Source: UBA9676 sp963837105 (GTDB taxonomy: Bacteria > Actinomycetota > Actinomycetes > Streptosporangiales > Streptosporangiaceae). Taken from it: 64,000 nt of DNA. The stretch lies in contig CAWIMG010000021.1 of assembly GCA_963837105.1 (NCBI GenBank), positions 1 to 64,000 of the forward strand. Direction: 5' to 3'. Within the stretch, counting starts at the first letter, position 1, and the number at the start of each line of letters is the position of its first letter. The notes under the pieces are model-generated. The model searched no databases, was not told where the DNA came from, and saw only the letters and a program-made list of their open reading frames with translations. Made by a program: the position numbers and the translations under genes. This document shows positions 16,785 to 25,899 of this stretch, piece by piece.

Positions 16785-18086
16785 CTACCCATCATCTCCC
16801 TGGCCGCCACCGGCGGTCACCCCGGGCCGGTGATCTTCGGTGTCCAGTGCCAGAGCCCGGCCGCTGCCCTGCTGCCCGGCCGGCACCGTCCGGCCCTTCC
16901 ACTCCCCGCCACGGCCCGCGTAGTGACGGTGGGCGGAGTCCACCGTCATGGCCGTGTAGAGCAGGGCGATGGCGGGCAGGCAGGGCGCACGCAGCGGGGA
17001 CAGCCGGTACAGCCGGAGCACCGGGACGAAGCTCGCCGTCATCAGTGCCCATCCCACCAGGCCGGCCACCGCACAGCACCAGGCCGGCGGGCCGCCACCA
17101 GCCAGCCCGGCCACCAGGCCGCCAATGGCAGCGGCCGGGGGCAGCAGGTAGAGCCAGCACAGGCCGGCCACCGTCCCGGCCAGCAGGGCGGGCGAGTACC
17201 GCAGCTGGGTGTAGGCGCTGCGGGCGACCATCTGCCACAGTTCAGCCAGCCCGGCATAGGCCCGCCGGCTGTGCACCGCGGTGGTGAAGCCGAGCCAGCA
17301 CCGCGCCCGGCCCGGCCCGCGCTTGAGCAGCCGGGCCAGGGCCACGTCGTCGATCCGGGCGCCGGCCATGCGGGCGAATCCACCGGCCGCGGCCAGCGTC
17401 TCGCGCCGCACCAGCATGCAGCCGCCCGCGGCCGCCGCCGTGGCCGAACCCGGCTGCCCGGCCCGGCGGAACGGGTACAGCTGGGCGAAAAAGTAGACGA
17501 ACGCGGGCACGATCCACCGCTCCCAGCCGGTCTCCGCCCGCAGCATGGCCATCTGGGAGACCAGGTCCCGGTCGCCGGCCCGGGCGGAACGCACCAGGGC
17601 CGCCAGCGTGCCCGGCCCGAACGCGATGTCGGCGTCGGTGAACAGCAGGTCATCGCAATCCCCGGCGGCGGCCACCCCCTGGGCCATCGCCCACACCTTG
17701 CCTGCCCAGCCGGGTGGCAGCGGGCGGCCGGCCACCACCCGCAGCGCAGCCCGGCCCGCGGCCTGCCCGGCCAGCGCCGCCGCGGCGGCACCGGTGCCGT
17801 CACTGCTGCCGTCATCGACCAGCAGCACCGAGAACTCACCGGGGTAGTCCTGGGCCAGCAGTGTGGGCAGCGTCTCCGGCAGGATCGCTGCCTCGTCCCG
17901 GGCTGGCACCACCGCGGTCACCGACGGCCACCGATCCGGATCCGGCGCGTCAGCGGGACCGGGCAGGCGCACGTCCGTGCGCCAGAACCCGCCGTGCCCG
18001 GCCACCAGGTACACCCATGCCACCGCCGCCAGCACGCACATGCCAACCAGCACCAGCAAGGAGCCTCCCCCGATGATCCGGAACAC
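16785..18086 (-). CDS. hpnB: Hopanoid-associated family 2 glycosyltransferase (HpnB-like)
   Basis: This 433-residue protein starts at GTG 18086. An N-terminal hydrophobic helix (VLVGMCVLAAVAWVYLV) is followed by a GT-A domain with VTAVVPARDEA, LLVDDGSSDGT and a TDADI metal motif. Three to four C-terminal hydrophobic segments anchor it in the membrane. This layout matches HpnB, a glycosyltransferase found with hopanoid genes, though its exact acceptor is not settled. It lies ~7 kb from the hopanoid operon, directly after flotillin (35-bp gap), and 67 bp ahead of the ureidopropionase gene. The tail (GRALALDTEDHRPGV) is low-complexity. A general polyprenyl or lipid glycosyltransferase is the alternative. 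Confidence 0.82.
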   Translation of the reverse strand: MFRIIGGGSLLVLVGMCVLAAVAWVYLVAGHGGFWRTDVRLPGPADAPDPDRWPSVTAVVPARDEAAILPETLPTLLAQDYPGEFSVLLVDDGSSDGTGAAAAALAGQAAGRAALRVVAGRPLPPGWAGKVWAMAQGVAAAGDCDDLLFTDADIAFGPGTLAALVRSARAGDRDLVSQMAMLRAETGWERWIVPAFVYFFAQLYPFRRAGQPGSATAAAAGGCMLVRRETLAAAGGFARMAGARIDDVALARLLKRGPGRARCWLGFTTAVHSRRAYAGLAELWQMVARSAYTQLRYSPALLAGTVAGLCWLYLLPPAAAIGGLVAGLAGGGPPAWCCAVAGLVGWALMTASFVPVLRLYRLSPLRAPCLPAIALLYTAMTVDSAHRHYAGRGGEWKGRTVPAGQQGSGRALALDTEDHRPGVTAGGGQGDDG

Positions 18087-18121
18087 TTGTACGCGCTATG
18101 CGCGGAAAAGTCTTCCGGCGG

Positions 18122-19312
18122 TCAGGACTTCCGTGGTTCCGCGCCTTCGATGGCCGGCTGGCCGGCCGGTTCGGGTGAGGCCGCACCATTGGCCGCGGCC
18201 CGTTCCGGCGCGGCGGCCCGTTCCGGTGATGACGCCAGGTTCTGCTTGACCGACTCCAGGATGGTCAGGCCCTGAGCGACCAGGCCCGCGGCCAGCTCGC
18301 TGAGTCCCTCAGCGCCGTTGAGCACGTTGACGTTGGCCCCGGCCAGGCCGCCGGCCGCTTCCTTGACGATCTGCGGGAGCTGATCGATCAGCATCCTGTC
18401 CAGTGCGACCCGGTCGTTCGACGCAGCCGCCTCGGCCTGGATCCGCATCCGTTCCGCGTCCGCCCTGGCGATGATGCGGACCCGCTCCGCCTCCGCCTCG
18501 GCCGGCTTGACCACCTCGGCGACCAGCTGTCGCTCGCGCAGCTCGGCCTGCTGCCGGGCCAGCTCGGCCTGGGCGGCGATGACCTCCAGCTGGGCCTGTG
18601 CCTGGGTGAGCGGCCCCATCTGCGCGGCCTTGGCCTGCGCCTGGTCGACCTCGGCCTTGTACTGGGCCTGCACGACCGCTGTCTGCCGGGCGTATTCGGC
18701 CTTCTTGCGCTCAGCTTCCTGCTGCGCTTCGGCGGCCTGCTGGGTGGCCTGTGCCTGGGCGATCTGCGCCTGCCGCTGGATGGCCGCGTTGTGCGGGGCG
18801 GCCATCGCGTCGATGTAGCCGGAGTTCATGTCATCAATGGACTGGATCTGCAGTGAGTCCACGGTCAGGCCGATCTTGGCCATTTCCGCCTTGGAGCCGT
18901 CCAGCACCTCCGTCGCCAGTTTCTGCCGTTCGGTGACGATCTCCTCGACCGTCATCGACCCGATGATCGAGCGCAGGTGGCCGGCGAAGATGCGGCCGGT
19001 GAGGGTGGACATCTGGTCCTGGTCGGACAGGAACCGCTGGCCCGCGTTGACGATGCTCTCGTCGTCGTTGCCGACCTTGAACGCGATGACAGACCGGACG
19101 TTCAGCGAGATGCCCTGCCGGGTCACGCAGGTCTCGGCGACCTCGGACTCACACATCGCCAGGGTGAGATAGCGGGCCTTGCGGAAGAGCGGCAAGACGA
19201 ACGCGCCATGGCCGACCACGACCCGGAACGGTGCGCCAGTGCCGCCCCGCCAGCGCCTGCCGCCGGAGATCAGCATGGCCTGGTCGGGGGCGGGGACACG
19301 GTAACCAAACAT
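18122..19312 (-). CDS. floT: Flotillin-like SPFH scaffold protein
   Basis: This 396-residue protein begins FGYRVPAPDQAMLISGG, typical of actinobacterial flotillins. The SPFH domain covers roughly residues 30-180. Residues ~185-310 form a long Ala/Glu/Gln-rich coiled coil, with many AEAERVRIIA-like segments, that drives oligomerisation. The Ala/Pro-rich end (SSPERAAAPERAA) is probably disordered. Flotillins gather at membrane domains rich in polyisoprenoid lipids. An NfeD-like gene lies 11 bp upstream and the HpnB-type gene 35 bp downstream, so the three are probably co-transcribed. This joins a lipid-raft scaffold and a hopanoid enzyme in one transcription unit. Confidence 0.9.
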   Translation of the reverse strand: MFGYRVPAPDQAMLISGGRRWRGGTGAPFRVVVGHGAFVLPLFRKARYLTLAMCESEVAETCVTRQGISLNVRSVIAFKVGNDDESIVNAGQRFLSDQDQMSTLTGRIFAGHLRSIIGSMTVEEIVTERQKLATEVLDGSKAEMAKIGLTVDSLQIQSIDDMNSGYIDAMAAPHNAAIQRQAQIAQAQATQQAAEAQQEAERKKAEYARQTAVVQAQYKAEVDQAQAKAAQMGPLTQAQAQLEVIAAQAELARQQAELRERQLVAEVVKPAEAEAERVRIIARADAERMRIQAEAAASNDRVALDRMLIDQLPQIVKEAAGGLAGANVNVLNGAEGLSELAAGLVAQGLTILESVKQNLASSPERAAAPERAAANGAASPEPAGQPAIEGAEPRKS

Positions 19313-19323
19313 GGTCAGGCTCC

Positions 19324-19566
19324 TCAGACAGCCTTGTCAGGAAAGGGATCCAGCGGGTCGGTCCATTCGCTGACGTCCACCGACCGGCTGCCGCGGGACT
19401 CGATGACCAGGACGGTCGCGCCCTTCGGGATCGGGTCGATGGACCAGGCGAGATAGGCCTCGGTGCCGCCCCGGATCTTGAGCAGCACCTCACCCGGGCC
19501 GGCCTGGCCGCGGGTGGCGATCAGCAGCACGCCGATGGCCCCAATCAGGGACTGATCCCCAGGCAC
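19324..19566 (-). CDS. NfeD-like OB-fold protein, flotillin partner
   Basis: This small 80-residue protein probably starts at GTG 19566, with a GGGAG site upstream. It has one short hydrophobic N-terminal segment (SLIGAIGVLLIATRG) and a beta-rich part (GEVLLKIRGGTEAYLAW, then GATVLVIESRGSRSVDV) like the OB-fold of NfeD proteins. NfeD proteins partner SPFH proteins. The 11-bp gap to the flotillin gene supports that. A longer reading frame exists to 19800, but its first 78 codons look unlike protein. Confidence is limited by the short length. Confidence 0.7.
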   Translation of the reverse strand: MPGDQSLIGAIGVLLIATRGQAGPGEVLLKIRGGTEAYLAWSIDPIPKGATVLVIESRGSRSVDVSEWTDPLDPFPDKAV

Positions 19567-19807
19567 CGTCCGCACTCCCTCGCGCCACTGGGAAACTGGC
19601 TCACACCCTATCCCGCTGGCCGTCGTCCGCTCCTGGCCCGGCCAAACCATGATCATGGAAAGACGGAATAGGCCGGCGGGCGCGGCTGTTACATCGGTCG
19701 CTGGTGTGCTTGTGTCCCCCGGGCCGCATCCACAACTGCCGTCGCGGACTACCGTCCGGCTGGAGCCGCGGTGTGCTTCTCGCCGAGGAGGCGACCACAC
19801 ACCAGCC

Positions 19808-19846
19808 TGACGAAGCCCCTGCGAGCCCGCTCCAGGGGCTTCGTCA
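19808..19846 (-). terminator. Strong 14-bp hairpin downstream of the ribokinase gene
   Basis: TGACGAAGCCCCTG (19808-19821) and CAGGGGCTTCGTCA (19833-19846) are perfect complements around an 11-nt loop. It lies 9 bp beyond the ribokinase stop at 19855 and upstream of the NfeD-like gene. No U-tract follows, as is common for actinobacterial terminators. A bidirectional role is possible. Confidence 0.7.
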
Positions 19847-19854
19847 TGCCGGGA

Positions 19855-20837
19855 TCACTCAGGCGCGGCCGGCCAGGCGAACCCCGTCGCCGCCGTGATG
19901 TCGCCCGGCCGTGGCAGCGCCGCCTGCGCCCCGCGCCGGGTGGTCGCCGCCGCACCCGCGGCACAGGCCGCGCGCACCGCGGTGGCCGGGCCGGCCCGGC
20001 CGCCACCGCCACGGCCAGCGCCGCCACGAACGCGTCGCCGGCCCCGACGCTGTCCACGCTGGCCACTGCGAACCCGGGCACCATCACCAGCGGCCCAGCG
20101 CCGCCAACCACGGCCCCGGCGGCTCCCAGCGTGATGACCACCTGCCGGGCACCGAGCCTGGCCAGGGCCGCGACCGCGGCCGCGAGCCCGTCCCCGGTCA
20201 CCGGGCGGCCCAGCACCGCGGCCGCTTCCTGCTCGTTGACCACCAGCCAGTCCACCCCGATGGCGAGCAGATCCGCTGCCCCGTCGGGCGCGGGTGCCAG
20301 ATTCAGCACGCAGGGCAGGCCGACTGTCCGCGCCCGGTCCAGCACCGCCGCGACCAGCGCGGCCGGGATCTCCGCCGACAGCACCAGCACGTCACAGGGC
20401 GCGGCCAGGGCCGCCGCCGCCTCAGGGTCCCCGGCCATGGCGTTCGCACCGGCCGCCGCCGCGATCGCGTTCTCGCCCGAACCGTCCACGGTGATCAGGG
20501 CCAGCCCGGACGTGACCCCCGCGACCGCCCGCACCGCGGTGACGTCCACCCCCTCGGCGGCCAGCCCGGCCCGCAGCCGGGCACCGAACTCGTCCGCGCC
20601 GCAGCAGCCCACCATCCGCACCGCCGCGCCCAGCCGGGCCGCGGCCACCGCCTGGTTGGCGCCCTTGCCGCCACCGCCGACATCGGCTCCGGCCGCCGAC
20701 AGGACCGTCTCCCCGGCGCGCGGCAGATGCGGGACCAGCAGCGAGATATCGGTGTTCAGGCTGCCGACAACGGTCACCCGGGGACGCTGCCGGGTGAGGC
20801 CCAACCGCCAATCCGCCACCCGGTCATGATCAGCCAC
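19855..20837 (-). CDS. rbsK: PfkB-family ribokinase, frameshifted near the C-terminus
   Basis: The frame from 20837 encodes a PfkB sugar kinase. VVGSLNTDISLLVPHLPRAG is the first signature, GGGGKGANQAVAAARLG binds sugar, and DSVGAGDAFVAALAVAV holds the catalytic GAGD motif. After this point the frame breaks near 19985-20002, within a GGGCCGGCCCGG run. The missing C-terminus (ATTRRGAQAALPRPG, then GFAWPA) is readable in another frame, ending at TGA 19855. The repaired protein would be ~327 residues, normal for RbsK, which phosphorylates ribose to ribose-5-phosphate. It lies 49 bp downstream of an ABC exporter on the same strand, and no ribose transporter is nearby. Confidence 0.8.
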
Positions 20838-20886
20838 CGGGCCACTCCGGGCAAGGCCGTCTGCCCGTCCACCCGCTGCCGCGGAG

Positions 20887-21603
20887 TTACCGGCCGCCGC
20901 CGGGACCCGGCTGGCCGGCCGGCTGGCGGCTGTCCTGGCTGATCGACAGCTGGCCGTTCCGCATCAGGGCGATCCGCTGTGCCTGGGCGGCCACCGTGCC
21001 GTCGTGGGTCACCAGGATCAGGGTGAGCCCCTGGTCCTGCCAGAGCCGTGCCAGCAGGCCGATGATCTCGTCCCGGGTCGTCTCGTCCAGGTTCCCGGTC
21101 GGCTCGTCGGCCAGCAGCACAGCCGGTGACTTGACCAGTGCCCGGGCGATGGCCACCCGCTGCTGCTGGCCACCGGACAGCTCGTACGGCAAGTGCCCGG
21201 CCCGGTCGGCCAGGCCCACCTCCACTAGTGCCCGGGCAGCCCGTTCCCGCCGTTCGGTAGCGGCGATGTGGAACGGGACCAGCGCGGTCTCCACGTTCTC
21301 CTGGGCGTTGAGGGTCGGGATCAGGTTGAACGTCTGGAAGATGAAGCCGATCGAGCGGGCTCGCACCAGGTTGACCTGGCGTTCGGGCAGCGTGGCCAGA
21401 TTCTGGCCGCGCAGGTCCACCACGCCCGCGGTCGGCCGGTCCAGGCCGCCCAGCATCTGGAGCAGGGTGGTCTTGCCATGGCCGGTTGGGCCCTGGATGG
21501 CGAGCCACTCCCCGTCGGGGATGGTCACGTCCACGCTGTCCAGCGCGGTGACGGTGGCCCGGCCCTTCTGGTAGATCTTGGTCACACCGGACAGTTCGTA
21601 CAC
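20887..21603 (-). CDS. MacB/LolD-type ABC transporter ATPase
   Basis: This 238-residue ABC ATPase starts at GTG 21603, with a near-ideal AAAGGAGG site 5 bp upstream. Motifs: Walker A GPTGHGKTTLL, Q-loop (FIFQTFNLIP), signature LSGGQQQRVAIARAL, Walker B VLLADEPTGNLD, and H-loop LVTHD. The combination with a following FtsX-type permease defines the MacB-like exporter group, which moves lipids, peptides or toxins outward by mechanotransmission. The permease gene lies immediately upstream (11-bp gap). Tail residues after the H-loop are Gln/Pro/Gly-rich. Substrate unknown. Confidence 0.93.
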   Translation of the reverse strand: MYELSGVTKIYQKGRATVTALDSVDVTIPDGEWLAIQGPTGHGKTTLLQMLGGLDRPTAGVVDLRGQNLATLPERQVNLVRARSIGFIFQTFNLIPTLNAQENVETALVPFHIAATERRERAARALVEVGLADRAGHLPYELSGGQQQRVAIARALVKSPAVLLADEPTGNLDETTRDEIIGLLARLWQDQGLTLILVTHDGTVAAQAQRIALMRNGQLSISQDSRQPAGQPGPGGGR

Positions 21604-21613
21604 CGTTCCTCCT

Positions 21614-23074
21614 TTATTCCGCCCGGGCCATGGCGTCGGCGGGCCGGAGCCGGGCGGCCTGCCAGCCGCCGAGCGACCCGGCCAGCAGGCCGCCGGCGAG
21701 GGCCAGCAGCACGGCGAGCAGGATCGCGCCGACCGTGACCGTCGCGCTGAGATGAACCGTGACCGCGCTTGCCGTGTCGCCGAACAGGCGGCGGAACCCC
21801 GATCCCGGGCTGCCCCCGAAGCCACCCGGAGGCCCCCCGGTGACGACCTGGGCGCCGCCCGGCGTGGCCGAGCCGGTGGCCGGGCCCAAGGAGGCGGTCA
21901 GCGGCCGGGACAGCGAAGACACCAGGTTGGCGCCAGCGAAGCCGAGCCCGATTCCCACCAGTCCGCCAGCGATGCCAATGACCAGCGACTCGCCCATGAC
22001 CTGGCCAGTGATCCGCCTGCTGCGCCAGCCGAGGGCCTTAAGGGTGCCGAACTCCCGCACCCGGCGGCTCACCGCGGCGATGCTCAGCAGGCTGGCCAGC
22101 AGGAACGCGGCGGCAAGCACCGCGATGGCCAGCCACTTGCCGAGGTTGCGGGCCAGGCTGGCCGCGCTGGCCAGCGACCCGGTCACCTCGCTGGCCAGGC
22201 TGCTGGCGGTGGTCACGGTAGCCCCGGGGACCACGGCATGGATCTGCTGGGACACACTGCCGATGTCGGACGCGCTGCTGGCTGCTACGTACACCGTGTT
22301 GACCTGGTTCTTCATCCCGGCCAGGGCCTGCGCGCGGCCGAGCGGGATGTACACGTCGGCCGGGTCGCCGCCCTGCGGCTGGCTGACGATCCCGATCACC
22401 TTGAAGCTGTTGCCCGCGACGTCGATGGCGGAGCCGGTGCCGAGCTTGTGCTGGGTGGCGTAGCCGGAGTCGAGCACGGCCACGTTCGCGGTCGCGTCGG
22501 CGGTCGTGAAGGTCCGGCCGGAGACCAGCTTGCCGGAGCTGAGCGGGCCAACCTCGCCCGCGGACAGCTGGGTGCCGTCCACCGTGAGCGTGCTGACATG
22601 GAAGTTGGTCGGCCCGCCGAAACCGCCGCCAAACCCGCCGCCAGCCGGGGCCGACGGGATGGTGCCGGACACCGAGAGGTCGGTCAGCACCAGCGCGCCC
22701 CCCGCAGCGGCGACACCGTGCAGCCGGGAGATCGAGGTGACCGACGTCGAGCTGAGCGGCCCCAGCGTGCGGTTGATCAGCGTGCTCCGGCTGAACGAGG
22801 TTCCCGCCTTGGGCCGCTGACCGGAGTTGAGCGCCCGCCGCCCGACCCGGAACCCGAACGGGCCACCGGAGTTCACCGCGGGGGCCTTGGTGACCGTGAT
22901 GTCGGTGCCGACCCCGTACAGCGAGTGCAGCACCGTGTCCTGCGCCTGGGCGACCCCGGCGGAGGCGGACATGACGGTGATGACCAGCCCGATCCCGACC
23001 GCGATCCCGAGCGCGATGAACACCGCCTGCCGGATCCGCCGCCGCAGCTCGCGCCGCAGGTAGGTGAAGAACAT
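21614..23074 (-). CDS. MacB/FtsX-type ABC transporter permease
   Basis: This 486-residue permease starts at ATG 23074. It has one N-terminal helix (AVFIALGIAVGIGLVITV), a large extracellular MacB-like periplasmic core domain (~residues 45-310) rich in Gly/Ser/Thr, and three C-terminal helices (for example LAIAVLAAAFLLASLLSIA and the GLVGIGLGFAGANLV region). A Gly/Pro-rich insert (GGPPGGFGGSPGSG) lies in the loop before the last helix. The layout matches the MacB-PCD/FtsX family. Two copies would pair with two ATPase subunits encoded 11 bp downstream. No membrane fusion or outer-membrane partner is expected in a monoderm. Confidence 0.9.
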   Translation of the reverse strand: MFFTYLRRELRRRIRQAVFIALGIAVGIGLVITVMSASAGVAQAQDTVLHSLYGVGTDITVTKAPAVNSGGPFGFRVGRRALNSGQRPKAGTSFSRSTLINRTLGPLSSTSVTSISRLHGVAAAGGALVLTDLSVSGTIPSAPAGGGFGGGFGGPTNFHVSTLTVDGTQLSAGEVGPLSSGKLVSGRTFTTADATANVAVLDSGYATQHKLGTGSAIDVAGNSFKVIGIVSQPQGGDPADVYIPLGRAQALAGMKNQVNTVYVAASSASDIGSVSQQIHAVVPGATVTTASSLASEVTGSLASAASLARNLGKWLAIAVLAAAFLLASLLSIAAVSRRVREFGTLKALGWRSRRITGQVMGESLVIGIAGGLVGIGLGFAGANLVSSLSRPLTASLGPATGSATPGGAQVVTGGPPGGFGGSPGSGFRRLFGDTASAVTVHLSATVTVGAILLAVLLALAGGLLAGSLGGWQAARLRPADAMARAE

Positions 23075-23240
23075 GGGTTTTCCCTCCGTCCAGCCCCGTG
23101 TCGGTCGAAATCCTGGCGGCGCGGTCTGGAGGGACCCTGAACCGTTCCTGCGAAGTCACTGATCTTTTTCCCGGTCGGCACAGCCCGGGACCGCGTAGCC
23201 GGCGCCACGCCGGGACGGCGTCAGCGGCACACCGGAACGG

Positions 23241-24682
23241 CTACCGGCGGGTGTGGAGGACGAGCCAGATACCGGTGACATCCCAGCGGCGGACCGGGTG
23301 GAAGCCGGGCCCGGCCAGTACCGGCACGTTGCCCCGGCCGGCGCCGGTTTCCACGCCCCGCAGGCGGGTGACGGTGGCCAGCCGGGTCCGCACCACCGCG
23401 GTGGGCGCGCCGGTGGCGGGCAGGTGCCCGGCGCTGATCGCGGTCTGGCCCAGCGCGATGTCACCCAGGCCCCGGTAGCGGGCCGGGTGGGCCGCCTGGA
23501 ACTCCCGGTCATTTGCGCCCGGCGAAGATCACCACGTCACCGGGCCGGGCATGCCGGGCCCGGCAGGTGGCTGAGCTGCCGGAGGTTCTCGCTGTGCCCG
23601 GCACCGCGCGGGCATGCTGCAGGCCCGGCAGCCCGGCCAGCACAATGAGGATCAGCCCCACCACGCCCAGCCAGCGGCCCAGCGCCGCCAGCGCGGTCCC
23701 CGCCAGCAGCACCGCCGCCGCGATGCAGAACACCACATACCGGAAGACAGCAGGACGGGTGCAGCAGCGAGCCCGCCAGCAGCAGCACGGCGGGCAGCAG
23801 CAGCCACGGCACGGCCAGCGCCAGCAGCGGCGCCGGCCACCCGGCCCGCAGCCGGGCACGGCCACGCGCCGCACCGGCCACCACCACACACACGACGATC
23901 ACACCGGCCACCAGGGCCGGCCGGACCCCACCGGCCAGGCCGGTGACCTCCTTCAGGCTGACCGGCTTGACCCAGACCTCCTCATGACGCTGCGCCCAGG
24001 CCAGCACCACCACCGGACTGACCACCACACACGCCGCCACCACCGCCGCCAGCCAGCCCCACAGCAGCTTCCGCGCCTCCCCGGCCGGGCCCGGCCCGCC
24101 CGGGCCATCCACCCGGCCCGCCCGCCGCAGGCTCAGCAGCAGCAGCGGCAGGTGCGCCGGGATCAGCAGCAGGCCGAAGACATTGGCCAGCCCCAGCCCA
24201 GCCAGCGCCGCCCCGTACCCGGCCAGCCAGCGCCCCCGGCGGCCCGGCCCGGCGGCCAGCGCCCGCACCAGCAGGTAACCGGCCACCGCCGCCAGCGCAG
24301 CCACCAGGGCATACGGACGGGCCACCTGGCCGTACCGGCTGACCGACGGCAGCGCCACGAACACCAGCCCGGCGGCCGCCCCCGGCGGCACCAGCCACCG
24401 CCCAATCACAGTCATGAACGCAGCCGCCATCGCCACCGCGGACAGGAACCGCAGCGCCATCTCACCACCGCCGGACACCCGCACCCAGAACCACATCAGC
24501 AGGCAGCAGGCGCCATGCACCGCGTCCTGATAGCCCAGCATCCGCAACATCTGCGGCAGCGACCGGTGCACCGCGGCCAGGATGGCACCCCCGTCCCGCC
24601 AGAACGACAGCCACTGGACCTGGCAGAGCACCACCGCCAGAATGACCACAGCTGGCATGACCAGCAGCCAGCCCGAGCGCAC
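23241..24682 (-). pseudogene. GT-C type (PMT/GT39-like) membrane glycosyltransferase with several frameshifts
   Basis: The first ~300 residues (from GTG 24682) are a polytopic membrane protein with helices such as VMPAVVILAVVL and motifs LPSVSRYGQVARPYALV and GYQDAVHGACCLLM, similar to actinobacterial GT39-like mannosyltransferases. The protein then needs frame changes near 23746-23765, 23590, 23560 and 23517 to recover a coherent C-terminus: VFRYVVFCIAAAVLL, GLQHARAVPG, ENLRQLSHL, RPGDVVIFAGR, and a final segment ending GIWLVLHTRR at TAG 23241. The catalytic acidic motif usually near the first loop is weak (SFWRDGGA). At least three indels occur. Whether this is a decayed gene or poor sequence is unresolved. 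It lies 212 bp downstream of hpnH. Confidence 0.65.
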
Positions 24683-24894
24683 CCGCCCCGGCGGTGCGCC
24701 GCTGCCCGGACACCGTGCCGTCCGGCCCGTGAACCGTCACCGGGCTGCCAGCACAAGCGGTCACAAGCTGTCCTCACGGCCGCAGCGGACAGCAGCCTGA
24801 AACCCCGGGCCAGCGCACACGCGGATCATGCCGGATTGCCACTTCACGTGCCCAGACCCGGCCAGCGGCAGCCGGTTCGCGGCACCACCGCCGG

Positions 24895-25899
24895 TCAGTT
24901 ACTCCGCATGGCACGCAACGACTCGCGCAGCGAGCCCATGGTGGCCAGCACCGCCGACGGCTCATATCCGCAGTGCGCCATGCAGTTGGCGCAGCGCGGA
25001 TCCTTGCCCCGGCCGTAGGCGTCCCAGTCGGTGGTCTCGATCAGCTCCTGGTAGCTGGCGGCGTAGCCGTCGGACATCAGGTAGCAGGGCCGCTGCCAGC
25101 CGAGCAGCGAGTAGGAGGGGATTCCCCAGGCGGTGCAGCCGAAGTCGGCCTTTCCTTCCAGGAAGTCCAGGAACAGCGGCGAGTGATTGAGCCGCCAGCG
25201 GCCGCGGTTGCCGTTCGCGAACGCCTTCCGGAACAGTTCCGTGGTCTCGCCCACCCCCAGGAAGTGCTCCTGGTCGGGTGCCCGTTCGTAGGCGTATGCC
25301 GGGGAGATCATCATCTGGTCTACCGACAGGTCGTCGTTGAGGTAGTCGAGCACGTCGATGACCGTCTGCGGGGTGTCGGTGTTGAAGAAGGTGGTGTTGG
25401 TGGTGACCCGGAAGCCGCGCCGCTTGCACTCGGAGATCGCCGCCACCGCCTGGTCGAACACGCCCTCTTTGCACACCGACTCGTCGTGCCGCTCACGCAG
25501 CCCGTCGATGTGCACCGCCCAGGCAAAGTAGCGCGACGGCGTGAACTTGTCGATCTTCTTCGGGATCAGCAGCGCGTTGGTGCACAGGAAGACGTACTTC
25601 TTGCGCTTGACCAGCTCGCTGACCAGCAGGTCGATCTGGGGGTGCATGAGCGGCTCGCCGCCGGCGATGGACACCATCGGCGCGCCGCACTCCTCGATCG
25701 CGGCCAGCGCCTGTGCCACCGGCATCCGCTGCTTGAGCACGTCGTGCGGCTGCTGGATCTTGCCGCAGCCCGCGCACTTGAGATTGCACGCGAACAGTGG
25801 CTCCAGTTCGACCAGCAGCGGGAACTTGTCCCTCCTGGCGATCTTCTGGCGCATCAGATACGCCCCGATCCGCAGGCTCTGGCGCAGCGGCATGGTCAT
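24895..25899 (-). CDS. hpnH: Adenosyl-hopene synthase HpnH (radical SAM)
   Basis: This 334-residue radical SAM enzyme has the FeS-binding motif CNLKCAGC at residues 38-45, preceded by LLVELEPLFA. HpnH joins the 5'-deoxyadenosyl radical to the C30 hopene, making adenosylhopane, the first step of C35 hopanoid side-chain synthesis. A C-terminal cysteine cluster (CANCMAHCGYEP) matches the family. Its ATG overlaps the stop of the hpnG-ispH fusion (ATGA), so it is the last gene of the hopanoid operon. It is intact and of standard length. Confidence 0.96.
   Translation of the reverse strand: MTMPLRQSLRIGAYLMRQKIARRDKFPLLVELEPLFACNLKCAGCGKIQQPHDVLKQRMPVAQALAAIEECGAPMVSIAGGEPLMHPQIDLLVSELVKRKKYVFLCTNALLIPKKIDKFTPSRYFAWAVHIDGLRERHDESVCKEGVFDQAVAAISECKRRGFRVTTNTTFFNTDTPQTVIDVLDYLNDDLSVDQMMISPAYAYERAPDQEHFLGVGETTELFRKAFANGNRGRWRLNHSPLFLDFLEGKADFGCTAWGIPSYSLLGWQRPCYLMSDGYAASYQELIETTDWDAYGRGKDPRCANCMAHCGYEPSAVLATMGSLRESLRAMRSN

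Noticed and set aside
16785..18086. HpnB-type gene as part of the main hopanoid operon
   Set aside because: It is ~7 kb from the operon with the ABC exporter and ribokinase genes between, so it is only functionally, not transcriptionally, linked.
21578..23140. A 520-codon plus-strand frame opposite the ABC transporter genes
   Set aside because: Composition is low-complexity Arg/Gly/Asp, and the opposite strand has clear Walker motifs and membrane helices.
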